From Tenggerimyces flavus (GTDB taxonomy: Bacteria > Actinomycetota > Actinomycetes > Propionibacteriales > Actinopolymorphaceae), in assembly GCF_016907715.1 (NCBI RefSeq), contig NZ_JAFBCM010000001.1, positions 8,455,423 through 8,519,422 of the forward strand: a DNA stretch of 64,000 nt, written 5' to 3'. This document shows positions 42,051 to 53,009 of this stretch, piece by piece. The notes below the pieces were generated by a model. The model was not told where the DNA came from and made no database searches. It worked only from the letters and a program-made list of their open reading frames with translations. The translations under genes and the position numbers were made by a program. How positions within the stretch are numbered: the first letter of the stretch is position 1; the number at the start of each line of letters is the position of its first letter.

Positions 42051-42317
42051 CCACGTGCCTCCTGGTAGTCAGATCCCGTTTCTACACCGCTTGCTCGGGG
42101 GTGCGATCGTCGGAGGTGGTCTCGTGGGAGGTCTCGATGGCCTTAAATGTTCGATTCTGTGGCGATTTGTCCGTCTTAGGTCGGCAGATTTCCATGGAAG
42201 TTTTCGCGATAAAGGCTCCTAACCCCGTAGCCTCCGGCGATCTCGCGCGTTGACCATGGGTGAGGGAAGGGTCACCCGAAGTCGATCAGAGCCCACACTG
42301 ATCGCGGAAGGAGCGTC

Positions 42318-42578
42318 ATGAGCACCGCCCCCGCTGACTTCGCCGTTCGTCCCACGGTGAATGTCGCGATTGATCCCGTTACTCGCGTCGAGATCCTCGA
42401 CGTTCTCGATGATGCGTTCGCTCACGGCCCTGCCGGCCGCGGCGAGCTGATCGAGACGGCGCACGCCCAGGCGGCGCGTCCGGACTTGATCGCCCTGCTC
42501 GAACAGCTTCCCGACCGCGTGTACGTCCACCAGCGTCAGCTCTGGGTCGACCTTCCCCACGTTCCCGTTGGCCTCTAG
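42318..42578 (+). CDS. DUF2795-like small protein
   Basis: An 86-residue protein on the plus strand, embedded between folP and folE which read the other way. The core VEILDVLDDAFAHGPAGRGELIETAHAQAARPDLIALLEQLPDRVYVHQRQLWVDLPHV resembles DUF2795 (helix, basic residue, helix, LpdrxYxxxxxv). ATG 42318 follows GGAAGGAGCGTC, a good ribosome site. Function is unknown. It ends before a strong bidirectional hairpin. Its insertion between fol genes separates folE and folP into distinct transcripts. Confidence 0.65.
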   Translation: MSTAPADFAVRPTVNVAIDPVTRVEILDVLDDAFAHGPAGRGELIETAHAQAARPDLIALLEQLPDRVYVHQRQLWVDLPHVPVGL

Positions 42579-42693
42579 GCCCGATAGCAGTACCCGCGTC
42601 ACCTCAACTTTGGACACCCGGCCTCACGGTCGGTTCATATAGAAAGCGCCGCTCGGCGTCGCCCCCGAAACGACGTCGAGCGGGGTCGCCCCC

Positions 42694-42727
42694 ACTCTGC
42701 CCGCCGCCTACCCGCGGCGGGCAGAGT
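42694..42727. terminator. Bidirectional hairpin terminator
   Basis: ACTCTGCCCGCCGC and its exact complement GCGGCGGGCAGAGT form a 14-bp stem with a 6-nt loop CTACCC, between the convergent ends of the DUF2795-like gene (42578) and folE (42752). There is no T-run, as is common in actinomycetes. Confidence 0.85.
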
Positions 42728-42751
42728 CGCGTCTGGGGTGGGCTGGTGGCG

Positions 42752-43375
42752 CTAGGAGCCGATGATCAGGCTCATGGCCTCGGCGCGGGTAGCGGCTTCG
42801 CGGAGTTGGCCGCGGACGGCGGAGGTCACTGTCTTCGCGCCCGGTTTGCGGACGCCGCGCATGGTCATGCAGAGGTGTTCGCACTCGATCACGACGATCA
42901 CGCCGCGCGGCTCGAGGATGCGGACTATGGCCTCCGCGATCTGGGTGGTCAGTCGTTCCTGCACCTGCGGCCGGCGGGCGAAGACGTCGACCAGGCGGGC
43001 GAGCTTGGACAGGCCGGTGATCTCGCCGGCCCGGTTCGGGATGTAGCCGATGTGCGCCACGCCCGTGAACGGGACCAAATGGTGCTCACAGGTCGACCAG
43101 ACCTCGATGTCCTTCACGAGCACCATCTCGTCGTGCCCGAGCTCGAAGGTCGTCGACAGGACGTCCTCGGGCCGCATCCGCAGCCCGGCGAACATCTCCG
43201 CGTAGGCCCGCGCCACCCGGGCCGGGGTGTCGGCCAGCCCCGAACGGTCCGGGTTCTCCCCCACCGCGTACAGCAGCTCCCGAACGGCCGCCTCCGCACG
43301 TTCGTGGTCGAACGGCGGCACCTTCGCGGGGTCGACATAGCCCTCGGGCTCGTCGGATCTGTTCACACCACTCAC
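42752..43375 (-). CDS. folE: GTP cyclohydrolase I (FolE1)
   Basis: A 207-residue enzyme producing 7,8-dihydroneopterin triphosphate and formate from GTP, first step of folate synthesis. Zinc ligands are visible: Cys96 and His99 in [10 protein letters not shown], and Cys169 in [14 protein letters not shown]. Other motifs are [21 protein letters not shown] and [14 protein letters not shown]. The start is a GTG at 43375. It follows ftsH, but a perfect hairpin at 43383-43416 separates them, so it likely has its own expression control. Confidence 0.96.
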   Translation of the reverse strand: MSGVNRSDEPEGYVDPAKVPPFDHERAEAAVRELLYAVGENPDRSGLADTPARVARAYAEMFAGLRMRPEDVLSTTFELGHDEMVLVKDIEVWSTCEHHLVPFTGVAHIGYIPNRAGEITGLSKLARLVDVFARRPQVQERLTTQIAEAIVRILEPRGVIVVIECEHLCMTMRGVRKPGAKTVTSAVRGQLREAATRAEAMSLIIGS

Positions 43376-43382
43376 CTAACGA

Positions 43383-43416
43383 AGAACGGGCATACCCCGA
43401 GGGATATGCCCGTTCT
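43383..43416 (-). terminator. Hairpin between ftsH and folE
   Basis: AGAACGGGCATA and TATGCCCGTTCT, 12-bp perfect stem with a 10-nt loop, directly after the ftsH stop and 8 bp before the folE start on the minus strand. It probably ends or attenuates ftsH transcripts; it could also fold over the folE ribosome site. Confidence 0.8.
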
Positions 43417-43428
43417 CGACTGCCGGTA

Positions 43429-45471
<2,043 letters not shown>

Positions 45472-45752
45472 AGCGCGGAGCGTCGGGCTCCGTCCCTCCT
45501 GCTCATCCACGTAACCGATCGACGGGGAGTCGTCGATGCGGCGCACCAGTACGATCGGCGTCCCCTCGGCGGTGACCGCACCGCTGTCGGGCCCAACACC
45601 GCTCACAGCCCACGGCGTGGGGAGACTACGAAGGTACACCGGGCCAACGGCCGGCGCACGAGCAGCGTACCTTTCGCGTGCGTCTCCCTCATCGAACGTC
45701 GCAGGTCACCGCTGGTGTTCCCGAGGGCTGGCCCTGACTGGCCGGCTAGTCA

Positions 45753-45766
45753 GTGACGCTGGTCAC
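45753..45766. promoter_or_regulatory. Crp-like half-site pair at the end of hpt
   Basis: GTGACGCTGGTCAC has GTGA-N6-TCAC symmetry. It overlaps the hpt stop and lies about 280 bp before the ftsH start, so it may belong to the ftsH promoter region. One of four such sites in the window; weak on its own. Confidence 0.3.
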
Positions 45767-46320
45767 GACCTCGAGTAGACATGCGGGGCGAGCGTGCCGA
45801 TCGAGCGCAGGTTGCGGTACCGCTCGGCGTAGTCGAGGCCGTACCCGACCACGAACTCGTTCGGGATGTCGAACCCGACGTACTTGACCGGAATGTCGGT
45901 CTTGATCGCGTCCGGCTTCCGCAGCATCGTGCAGATCTCCACCGACTCCGGGCCGCGCGACTTCAGGTTCGACGCGAGCCAGGACAGCGTGAGCCCGGTG
46001 TCGACGATGTCCTCCACGACCAGCACGTGCCGGCCGGTGAGGTCGGTGTCGAGGTCCTTGAGGATCCGGACCACGCCGGACGAACGGGTGCCGGAGCCGT
46101 ACGACGACACCGCCATCCAGTCCATCTCGACGTGCCGGCTGAGGGCGCGGGCGAGGTCGGCCATCACCATCACCGCGCCCTTGAGCACGCCGACGAGCAG
46201 CAGGTCCTGGCCCTCGTAGTCACGTTCGATCTCGGCCGCGAGCTCGGCGACCCGGGTACGGATCTGCTCTTCGGTGAGGAGGATCGACTCGAGGTCGTGA
46301 TCGATCTGGTCGGCGTCCAC
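45763..46320 (-). CDS. hpt: Hypoxanthine phosphoribosyltransferase
   Basis: A 185-residue purine salvage enzyme, making IMP or GMP from the base and PRPP. Motifs are [39 protein letters not shown] and [17 protein letters not shown] (PRPP-binding loop with the acidic pair), then [30 protein letters not shown] 46320 has GGGAGC before it and gives the family length; ATG 46371 would add 17 unlikely residues. In relatives it directly follows tilS; here ~280 bp with a decayed mobile element lie between them. Confidence 0.95.
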   Translation of the reverse strand: MDADQIDHDLESILLTEEQIRTRVAELAAEIERDYEGQDLLLVGVLKGAVMVMADLARALSRHVEMDWMAVSSYGSGTRSSGVVRILKDLDTDLTGRHVLVVEDIVDTGLTLSWLASNLKSRGPESVEICTMLRKPDAIKTDIPVKYVGFDIPNEFVVGYGLDYAERYRNLRSIGTLAPHVYSRS

Positions 46321-46423
46321 CTTGAGAGCTCCCAGGTGCGGCGGAGAAGTACGGCCGGAACAGCGTTTCATACCCAAGCGGGACCTGCCCGGCAGACCCT
46401 GACTTTCAACGCAGGAAGGACAG

Positions 46424-46437
46424 GTGACGTCAGTCAC
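46424..46437. promoter_or_regulatory. Crp-like site upstream of hpt
   Basis: GTGACGTCAGTCAC, GTGA-N6-TCAC with an internal TGACGTCA palindrome, 104-117 bp before the hpt start. It lies between hpt and the decayed element next to tilS, where a new hpt promoter would be needed. Confidence 0.35.
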
Positions 46438-46489
46438 TCCGGCGTGACCAAGGCCGGGGATGACGGAGAGCGTCGGATCAGCTCGCGGC

Positions 46490-46616
46490 GCATCCGCGCC
46501 CGGCTGGGCGTGGTGCAGGTCAAGGCCATATCGGGAATACGGACGCAGATCTGCAACGCGGCCAGGCGGGATGCGGGGTGTCGCGAGCCCGGCGATATCC
46601 GTCAGACGCGGCCTAG
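46490..46616 (+). mobile_element. Decayed relative of the IS5-like MITE (copy 2)
   Basis: From 46495 the 25 bp CGCGCCCGGCTGGGCGTGG plus TGCAGG are identical to copy 1. After ~38 unrelated bp comes GCGGCCAGGCGGGATGCGG, again identical, then a close match through GGCGATA, and a right end AGACGCGGCCTAG that matches the copy 1 terminal repeat with one change. Distances agree within 1 bp (122 against 123). The left end is not recognisable. The right end overlaps the last codons of tilS. Confidence 0.75.
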
Positions 46617-47570
46617 CTCCAGTCGTCCGTCGACCCGATGGACGCGAATGCCGCCTGGCAGCTCCACGAACGCCTGCCCGTGCCAGTCCGTCACCAGCGT
46701 GTCCATCGCGGCGAGGTGACCGGAGGACAGGTCGTTCGCCGGCGAGCCGGCAGCCAGCGCCGCGCGCCGGAGCACCCGCCGGCGGATCGCCGCGGGCAGG
46801 CCTTCGAGCGCGGCCACGTCCACGCCCGACTGCCCCACGCAGGTCTCGGCGGCCCGGGTGGCCCACTCGTCGAGCGCGTCGGCGTCGTCGCGCAGCTGGT
46901 CGGCCGTACGGGCGAGCGCCGCGGTCACGCCCGGGCCGAGCTCGTGCTCGAGCACCGGCAGCACGCCGTGCCGGACGCGCACCCGGGTGTACGCGGCGTT
47001 CAGGTTGTGCGGGTCCTCCCAGACCGCGAGCCCCGCCTCCGAGCACGCGCGCTGGGTGGTCGACCGGTCCAACGCGAGGAACGGTCGGCGGTACGTGCCC
47101 GAGCGCGCCGCCATCCCCGCCAGGGACCGCGCTCCCGAGCCGCGCGCCAACCCGAGGAGCACCGTCTCCGCCTGGTCGTCGCGCGTATGGCCCAGGAGAA
47201 CAGCGGCCACCGACAACTTCTCCGCGATCGCGTCCAGCGCCTCATACCGAGCGGTCCGGGCCGCCGCCTCGGGTCCGCCGGCGGTCCCGACGGTCACGCG
47301 GGCGATCTCGACCGGGTCGAGCCGCAGGCCGCGCAACGTCGCGGCCACGCCCTCCGCGCGGGTGTCCGAGCCCAGCTGCAGCCCGTGGTCGACGGTCACC
47401 CCGCCGGCGAGCCAGCCGGCCGCGGGCGCCTCGAACGCCAGCGCCGACGCGAGCGCGAGCGAGTCCGCCCCGCCGGAGCACGCGACGAGCACGACATCGC
47501 CCGGGGAGAGGTCGGCCAGCGCCGTACGAACCGCCAGCCGGACCGCCGCGACCGCCGGGTGGGGGCCCAC
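46602..47570 (-). CDS. tilS: tRNA(Ile)-lysidine synthetase
   Basis: A 322-residue TilS, which converts C34 of the CAU-anticodon tRNA-Ile to lysidine using ATP. The PP-loop is [15 protein letters not shown] (SGGADS at 32-37). Other motifs are [28 protein letters not shown] and [12 protein letters not shown], then ENPHNxNxxYxRxRxR as [21 protein letters not shown]. The C-terminal part is short. Its final codons (LGRV and stop) lie inside the terminal repeat of the flanking element, so the original stop has been replaced. GTG 47570 begins exactly at the CTAG end of copy 1 of the element. Confidence 0.94.
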   Translation of the reverse strand: MGPHPAVAAVRLAVRTALADLSPGDVVLVACSGGADSLALASALAFEAPAAGWLAGGVTVDHGLQLGSDTRAEGVAATLRGLRLDPVEIARVTVGTAGGPEAAARTARYEALDAIAEKLSVAAVLLGHTRDDQAETVLLGLARGSGARSLAGMAARSGTYRRPFLALDRSTTQRACSEAGLAVWEDPHNLNAAYTRVRVRHGVLPVLEHELGPGVTAALARTADQLRDDADALDEWATRAAETCVGQSGVDVAALEGLPAAIRRRVLRRAALAAGSPANDLSSGHLAAMDTLVTDWHGQAFVELPGGIRVHRVDGRLELGRV

Positions 47571-47753
47571 TAGGCCGTGTCTCTTAAGTAGCGCTGGTCA
47601 TCGCGCGTAGCGCGATGGCGCGCGGCGCACCGCGCCCGGCTGGGCGTGGTGCAGGAGGAATTCATAGTTCGTCCTATGGGTGACGAACTGGACCGCGGCC
47701 AGGCGGGATGCGGTGTGTCGCGCGCCAGGCGATAGTTAAGAGACACGGCCTAG
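47570..47753 (+). mobile_element. 184-bp IS5-like MITE (copy 1) between the DUF2342 gene and tilS
   Basis: Bounded by CTAG on both sides, with perfect 18-bp terminal inverted repeats (CTAGGCCGTGTCTCTTAA at 47570-47587 and its complement at 47736-47753). No coding capacity. CTAG target duplication and this type of end are known for IS5-family elements. An internal hairpin AGTTCGTC/GACGAACT lies near 47665-47690. The stop TAG of the upstream gene and the GTG of tilS sit in the two CTAG copies, so both genes stay intact. Confidence 0.85.
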
Positions 47754-48901
47754 GCGACCGCAGCGTCCCCGTGGACCCGGCGCACCCAGGCGTCCGGGTC
47801 GGTGATCTCGGCCTTGGTCGGCAGCGTCTCGCCCGAGGTCCAGACCCGGTTGAAGCCCTCCATGCCGACCTTGTCGACGACCCCGCGGACGAAGATCGCG
47901 CCGTCGCGGTACTGCTTCATCTTGGCGTCCAGTCCGAGCAGCCGCTTGAGCAGCTGGTCGAGCCAGGTGCCGCCACCGCGCCGCTCCTGGAACTTGCCCC
48001 GGATGTGGTCGACGGACGGGATCACGCCCGGGCCGACGCCGTCCATCACCACGTCGGCGTGGCCCTCGAGCAGCGACATCACCGCGGTGACCCGGTCGAG
48101 GATCGCCTTCTGCGCGGGTGTCTGGACCAGGTCGATGAACGACACCTCCTGGCCCTCGCCTCGCACGGCCTTGCCGACCTGCTCCAGACCCTGCCTGAGC
48201 TGGGAGAACATCGCCGACGGGTCGAGGTCGGTCTGCTGCAGGAACTCGCCGATCTGGCCGCGCAGGTAGTCGCGCAGCCAGGGCACGGCGGTGAACTGGA
48301 CGCGGTGCGTCTCCTCGTGCAGGCAGACCCAGAGGCGGAAGTCGCGCGGGTCGACGCCGAGCTCGCGCTCGACGTGGACGACGTTCGGCGCGACCAGCAG
48401 CAGCCGGCCGACGGGCGGCGCGCCGTGGCCGTTGCCGTTGGCGCTGGGCGTGCCACCGTTCCAGAACGGGTCGAACTGGCCGAGCACCTTGCCGGACAGG
48501 AACGCGAGCAGCGCCCCCGCCTCGAACCCGGTGACGCGGGCGCCGAACGAGCCGAGAGAGGGGCCGCCGCCGCCCTGGTCGCTGCCGCGCTTCTCGCGGA
48601 GCTTCGCGGCGAGCGGGGCGAGCACCTCACGGAACCCGTCGGCGTTCGCCTGCACCCAGCCGTTCCGGTCGACGACGAGCACCGGCGCCCGGCCGCCGCT
48701 CGTGTGCAGGCCGGTGTACTCACGCACGTGCCCCTCGGACAGCGCGGCGAACTCACGCAGGTCGCTGACGGCCTGCGCGGCCTCCTCGCGGCTGATGTCC
48801 GGGCCGGGGCGGGTGAGCCTGCGGGCCGTGCTGACGGCGAAGTCCCAGTCGACCATCGACTCGGTCGCGTCGGCAGTCGCGGTGGTGTCGTCGGTGCTCA
48901 T
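47750..48901 (-). CDS. Zinc-dependent metalloprotease, DUF2342 family (Rv3626c-like)
   Basis: A 383-residue soluble protein of the actinobacterial DUF2342 family (sometimes named coenzyme F420 biosynthesis-associated). The zinc motif is HEETH in WVCLHEETHRVQFTAVPWLRD. Other conserved parts are MVDWDFAVSTARRLTRPGP, VLVVDRNGWVQANADGF and MSLLEGHADVVMDGVG with the likely third ligand Glu. ATG 48901 gives the normal N-terminus; upstream frame to 49057 is not supported. In M. tuberculosis it lies between dacB and tilS exactly as here. Before the MITE inserted, its TAG stop would have overlapped the tilS GTG by one base. Confidence 0.9.
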   Translation of the reverse strand: MSTDDTTATADATESMVDWDFAVSTARRLTRPGPDISREEAAQAVSDLREFAALSEGHVREYTGLHTSGGRAPVLVVDRNGWVQANADGFREVLAPLAAKLREKRGSDQGGGGPSLGSFGARVTGFEAGALLAFLSGKVLGQFDPFWNGGTPSANGNGHGAPPVGRLLLVAPNVVHVERELGVDPRDFRLWVCLHEETHRVQFTAVPWLRDYLRGQIGEFLQQTDLDPSAMFSQLRQGLEQVGKAVRGEGQEVSFIDLVQTPAQKAILDRVTAVMSLLEGHADVVMDGVGPGVIPSVDHIRGKFQERRGGGTWLDQLLKRLLGLDAKMKQYRDGAIFVRGVVDKVGMEGFNRVWTSGETLPTKAEITDPDAWVRRVHGDAAVA

Positions 48902-48986
48902 GGGTTCACCGTACGCGGTGTGGAGCGCCAAGGAACCGGTCACAGGGACGAACCAGGGATGCTCCGGACTCCGACAAGACTCCGGG

Positions 48987-50830
48987 CTAGACCACGCGGA
49001 GGAACTGGTTCGGCCGCAGGGCGCGGTCGACAATCCGGGTGTCGCCGATCCAGCCATAGAAGCCCTGCCCGAACGCCCCGTCGAACTGGGTGCCGCCGAT
49101 CGCGAACGGTTTGCCGAGCGTGGTGATGCCGTTCGACACCTCGATGGCGTTCCGGGCGATCCGCGAGCCGTCGACGTAGACCGTGGTGTGCCTGCCGTCG
49201 TTCACCACGGCGAGGTGCGTCCACCGGCCGATCGGCAGCGCGTGGCTCCACGACGTCGGGTCGGCGTCGACCGGAACGGGATAGACCACGAACTGCAGGA
49301 ACCGTTCCGGCGACAGGTTGAGGCTGCAGGTCGGCTCGGCGTCGGACCAGCCGCTGTGCTTGCCCGCGTCGCCCGCGCGGCCCTCCCAGCTCAGGATCCC
49401 CATCCACGCGTGGTCGCCCTCGAACGGATCGGGCAGCTTGACGAACGTCTCGATGTGTAGCCGGACCGGAACTTCAGGCTGTTGATCGGCGCGCTCGCAC
49501 CCGCGCGCAGCACCGCGCCGCGGTCCGGGGCCTTGCCGCCGCCGAAGCGCAGGCTCGCGTGCGCCGGCTGCGCGTCGTGGTGGTCGGCCGACCACAGCAG
49601 CGCGTCCGGGCCGCTGGAGTGCAGACGCTCCACCGTGAGGTCGTTGCCGGAGCCGGTGAGGTCGCGGACTACCGCTCCACTCGTGATCGGCGTCCCGTCG
49701 GCGCCAGGGACGGAGATCCCGGCCGGGTCGAAGCGCCAGTACGCGACCGTGCCGCGCGGCATGACGGCCTTCGGCGGACGGGGCGCCGGCAGCTTCGGCG
49801 GCGCAAAGCCGGCGAAGCGGGCGCGGAAGTCGAGGTCGATGTTGAACCGGTCGACCCCGGTGGTGAGGTCGGCGTTCTCCACCTCCAGCGGATCGGGCGA
49901 CCGTTCCGCCTGCTCCCGCAGCCATGGCGAGAACGTCGACACGTCGACCGTGTTCCGCGCCAGGTCGAACTCGTACGTGCGCACCATCCCGGCGCCGCCG
50001 TAGTAGCGGTCCTGGTAGTTGGTGATGTGCAGATGCACGGCGTTGCCGGCGTCGTTGTCCATCGTCACCCGCCCGGGCGGCCAGTAGTGCCCGCCGAGCG
50101 CCAAGAAGATCTGGTCGTTGCCGCGGATCAGCCGGTCCCACAGCCGCTGCCCGTAGTCGGACAGGTGTGCCTCGCCGTTGTCCTCCGCCCACACGAGCTC
50201 GTGCGTTGTCAGGATCGTGGGCAGCTGGCGATTCTTGTCCAGAACCTGCTGCGTCCAGGCCAGACCGGCGTCCGAGACACGCCAGTCCAGCGCAAGGACG
50301 AGCCACTCGTGCCCGGCCGCGCGGAACCGGTGGAAGCTGTTGTAGCCGTCCGGCGACGAGCCGCCGTACGTCCTCGACCGCGCGAACCGTTGCGGTCCGA
50401 ACGTCCGCAGATACGGGGTGTCGCCTCGCTGGTCGTCGGTGCTGCCGGGGACGTCGTGGTTGCCGGCCAGGACGCTGTACGGCAGCCGTCCGTCGATCGT
50501 CTTGAACACCGTGTTGGCGTCGCGCAGCTCAGCCTCGGTGCCGTGCTCGGTGATGTCGCCGAGCTGGGCCATGAACACGAGGTTCGACCGGTCCCGCTCG
50601 TTGACGAGGTAGCGCAGGGTCGCCCGGACCGGCTCGTGGTCCGAGCCGCCCTCGTCGAGCAGGTACTGCGTGTCCGGCAGCACCGCCAGCGTGAATCGAT
50701 CGGTCGAGGCGGCGGGCTTGCCGGTCTTGCTGGTCTCCGCCTGGGCCTGGGCGGCGGGCAGGTCCGTCGCGAGGGCGACGACGGGGGCGGCAGCGGCGGC
50801 TTGCAGCAGCCGGCGGCGGGCTACGTTCAT
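48987..50830 (-). pseudogene. Secreted metallophosphoesterase with LamG domain, frameshifted
   Basis: The N-terminal frame (50830 leftward) has a twin-arginine signal (NVARRRLLQAAAAAPVVALA) and a calcineurin-like phosphoesterase with FTLAVLPDTQYL (DTQ), MAQLGDITEHG, VLAGNHDV and LGGHYWPPG. It then enters a LamG/concanavalin domain (SLRFGGGKAPDRGAVLRAG to FRSGYT). The frame is lost near 49453-49457, where one base is missing. The domain continues in the next frame (IETFVKLPDPFEGDHAWMG to FYGWIGDTRIVDRALRPN) to 48987. Together about 614 residues. It lies between two syntenic core genes and is absent from that place in M. tuberculosis, so it was inserted. Confidence 0.8.
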
Positions 50831-50888
50831 GGGCGCAGTCTGCAGGCAACGGCTGGCATTCGGGTGACGGCTGGTGGAACGGTGGGCG

Positions 50889-52325
50889 TCAGCGGCAGCC
50901 GCAGGTGGCGAGGGCAGCGGCCGCGCGGTCGAGGCCCAGGCGCGGGTCGCCGGCCGTCGTACGGTCGGCCATCAGCGCGAACGTGAGCAGTGCGCCGTCC
51001 TTCGTCGTGACCACGCCCGCGAGCGAGGCGATGCCGGTGAGCGTGCCGGTCTTGGCCCGTACGACGCCCTCGCCGGGGTCGGACGCCTCGCCGCCGAACC
51101 GTTCGTCGAGCGTCCCGCTGAACCCCGCAACCGGCAGCCCGGTCAGTACGGCACGCAGCTCGGGGTGGTCAGGGTGGGCGGCGAGCGCGAGGACGGAGCT
51201 GATCGCGTTCGGGGTCAGCTTGTTCTGGCGGGACAGCCCGCTGCCGTCGTAGATCCGCAGGTCGGTCGCGTCGACGCCGAGCTGTCCGAGCACCGCCTGG
51301 ACGCCCTCGATCGCGCCGCCGAACGTGGCCGGCAGGTCCTGGCTCAGCGCGACGTGCCTGGCCAGCACCTCGGCGCCTTCGTTGTCACTGGTCGTCAGCA
51401 CGTGCTCGACGATCTCGTCCAGCGGGGCGGACTCGACTCGCGCGATGACCTCGGCGCCGTTCGCGGCCGTGCCCTCACTGGCGCCGGCCTTGATGCCGTT
51501 CGCCACCAGCGCCTCGGCGAACGCCTGACCCGCCGCCCGCGCCGGGTCCTTCGAGCGAGGCCTGGCGCCCGGGCGGGTGCGGCCCTCGTTCACCCAGAGC
51601 GCGGTGATGCGGGAGACGACGCTGCCCGGCACGTACTGCGGCTCCCACTGCGGGCTGATCGGCTGCTTGAACAGGTTGGCGTCGACGAGGACGTCCACCT
51701 GTGTCAGCTTGCGCTTCTTGAGCTCCTTCGCGGTAGCGGCCGCGAGGTCCTCGATCGTGGCGCGCTCGGGATAGCCCTTCGCGGCCTTGGTCGCGAGCAA
51801 CGGGTCGCCGCCGCCGACCAGCACGATCTGGCCGGGTTTGGCACCTTCGACCACCTTGGTCTCGAAGCGGTGCTGTGGGCCGAGCGCGGCGAGGACGGCG
51901 GTCGCGGTGACGATCTTCGTGGTCGACGCCGGCACGTACCCGGCGTCGTTTCCCTTGCCGTAGAGGAGCTTTCCGGTCAGCGCGTCGCGGATCGCGACGC
52001 CGACGTGCGGGCCGACGCCCTGGCTGCTCAGCGGGTCGGCGACCTTGGCCAAGATCCCCTCGCGGGTGGGGAGGGCGCCGGTTTCGAGGGCGTCGAGGAC
52101 GCGTTCCGCCGGGGTGCGGGTGGGGGACGGCGTGGGCTTCGGGGTGGGCGTGGGTTGGTGCGACGGGGTCGCGGACGGGGTCGCGGCGCTCTTGCCCGCG
52201 CCCCAGGAGACGTCGACCAGATCGGTGACGACGGCGGCGTACCCGGCGAGGGCGAGCGCACCGACGACGATGAGCGCGAGCGCGACGCGCGCCCACGTCT
52301 GTTGGTGCAGCCTTTCGGCCGTCAC
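50889..52325 (-). CDS. dacB: D-alanyl-D-alanine carboxypeptidase/endopeptidase (PBP4 class)
   Basis: A 478-residue class C penicillin-binding protein that trims or cleaves peptidoglycan cross-links outside the membrane. One N-terminal membrane anchor (VALALIVVGALALAGYAAVV) and a Thr/Pro-rich linker (PTPTPKPTPSPTRTP) precede the peptidase. The active-site motifs are SxxK (PASTTKIVT), SxN (LTTSDNEGAE) and KTG (RAKTGTLTG). The C-terminus carries CGC. Start GTG 52325. It is divergent from ppa, as in M. tuberculosis. Confidence 0.93.
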   Translation of the reverse strand: MTAERLHQQTWARVALALIVVGALALAGYAAVVTDLVDVSWGAGKSAATPSATPSHQPTPTPKPTPSPTRTPAERVLDALETGALPTREGILAKVADPLSSQGVGPHVGVAIRDALTGKLLYGKGNDAGYVPASTTKIVTATAVLAALGPQHRFETKVVEGAKPGQIVLVGGGDPLLATKAAKGYPERATIEDLAAATAKELKKRKLTQVDVLVDANLFKQPISPQWEPQYVPGSVVSRITALWVNEGRTRPGARPRSKDPARAAGQAFAEALVANGIKAGASEGTAANGAEVIARVESAPLDEIVEHVLTTSDNEGAEVLARHVALSQDLPATFGGAIEGVQAVLGQLGVDATDLRIYDGSGLSRQNKLTPNAISSVLALAAHPDHPELRAVLTGLPVAGFSGTLDERFGGEASDPGEGVVRAKTGTLTGIASLAGVVTTKDGALLTFALMADRTTAGDPRLGLDRAAAALATCGCR

Positions 52326-52435
52326 GGCCAGCCCCCGACCTTCGTTGCCTGCTTGCTCCCCCGGGTGCCCACGGCGGGGGTTCGACCAGCGTACGGGAGA
52401 ATCGTGCCCAGTTCTGACTCAGAAGGGCGGCCGCG

Positions 52436-52921
52436 GTGGACTTCGACGTGACGATCGAGATCCCGAAGGGGCAACGCAACAAGTACGAGATGGACCACAA
52501 GACCGGTCGGATCCGGCTCGACCGCACGCTGTTCACCGCGACCCAGTACCCGTGGGACTACGGCTTCATCGAGGACACGCTCGGCCAGGACACCGACCCG
52601 CTGGACGCGTTGGTGATGCTGCAGGAGCCGACGTTCCCAGGTTGCCTGATCCGCTGCCGCGCGATCGGGATGTACCGGATGAGCGACGAGAAGGGCCGCG
52701 ACGACAAGGTCATCTGCGTCCCCGCGGCGGACCCGCGGATGGAACACCTGCGTGACATCCATCACCTGCCGGAGTTCGATCGGCTGGAGATCCAGCACTT
52801 CTTCGCGGTCTACAAGGACCTCGAGCCCGGCAAGTCCGTCGAGGGCGCGAGCTGGACCGGCCGTACGGAAGCCGAGGCGGAGATCGTCGCGTCGCGTGAC
52901 CGCTTCGTCTCACAGCACTGA
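52436..52921 (+). CDS. ppa: Inorganic pyrophosphatase
   Basis: A 161-residue family I soluble pyrophosphatase, hydrolysing PPi to drive biosynthesis. Motifs are [41 protein letters not shown] (metal-binding DxDPxD signature) and DDKVICVP, then [16 protein letters not shown]. Length is normal. The GTG start has only a weak GGGCGG ribosome site. Its stop lies one base before a dispersed repeat (52921-53009). Confidence 0.96.
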   Translation: MDFDVTIEIPKGQRNKYEMDHKTGRIRLDRTLFTATQYPWDYGFIEDTLGQDTDPLDALVMLQEPTFPGCLIRCRAIGMYRMSDEKGRDDKVICVPAADPRMEHLRDIHHLPEFDRLEIQHFFAVYKDLEPGKSVEGASWTGRTEAEAEIVASRDRFVSQH

Positions 52922-53009
52922 TGGTCGCAGCCCCGGCTCGCTCAGTTTCGCCGCACGCCACCGCCTGTGGGGCGGCATCGCGATGTTCTCTTGGAGCTTC
53001 TTCGACGAG
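52921..53009 (+). repeat. Dispersed repeat R, copy 2
   Basis: Shares with 26479-26563 (opposite orientation) the block starting CCGGCTCGCTCAGTTTCGCC and the block TGTTCTCTTGG-n-GCTTCTTCGACGAG. It covers the gap between ppa and the methyltransferase gene and contains the likely start codon and first nine codons of the latter. Confidence 0.85.

Noticed and set aside
45472..45639. N-terminal extension of FtsH
   Set aside because: The frame is open, but the extension lacks family similarity and the ATG at 45471 gives the standard short cytoplasmic start before the first helix.
46372..46490. Left terminal repeat of the decayed element between hpt and tilS
   Set aside because: No CTAG or CCGTGTCT-like sequence could be found at the expected distance, so only the right part is claimed.
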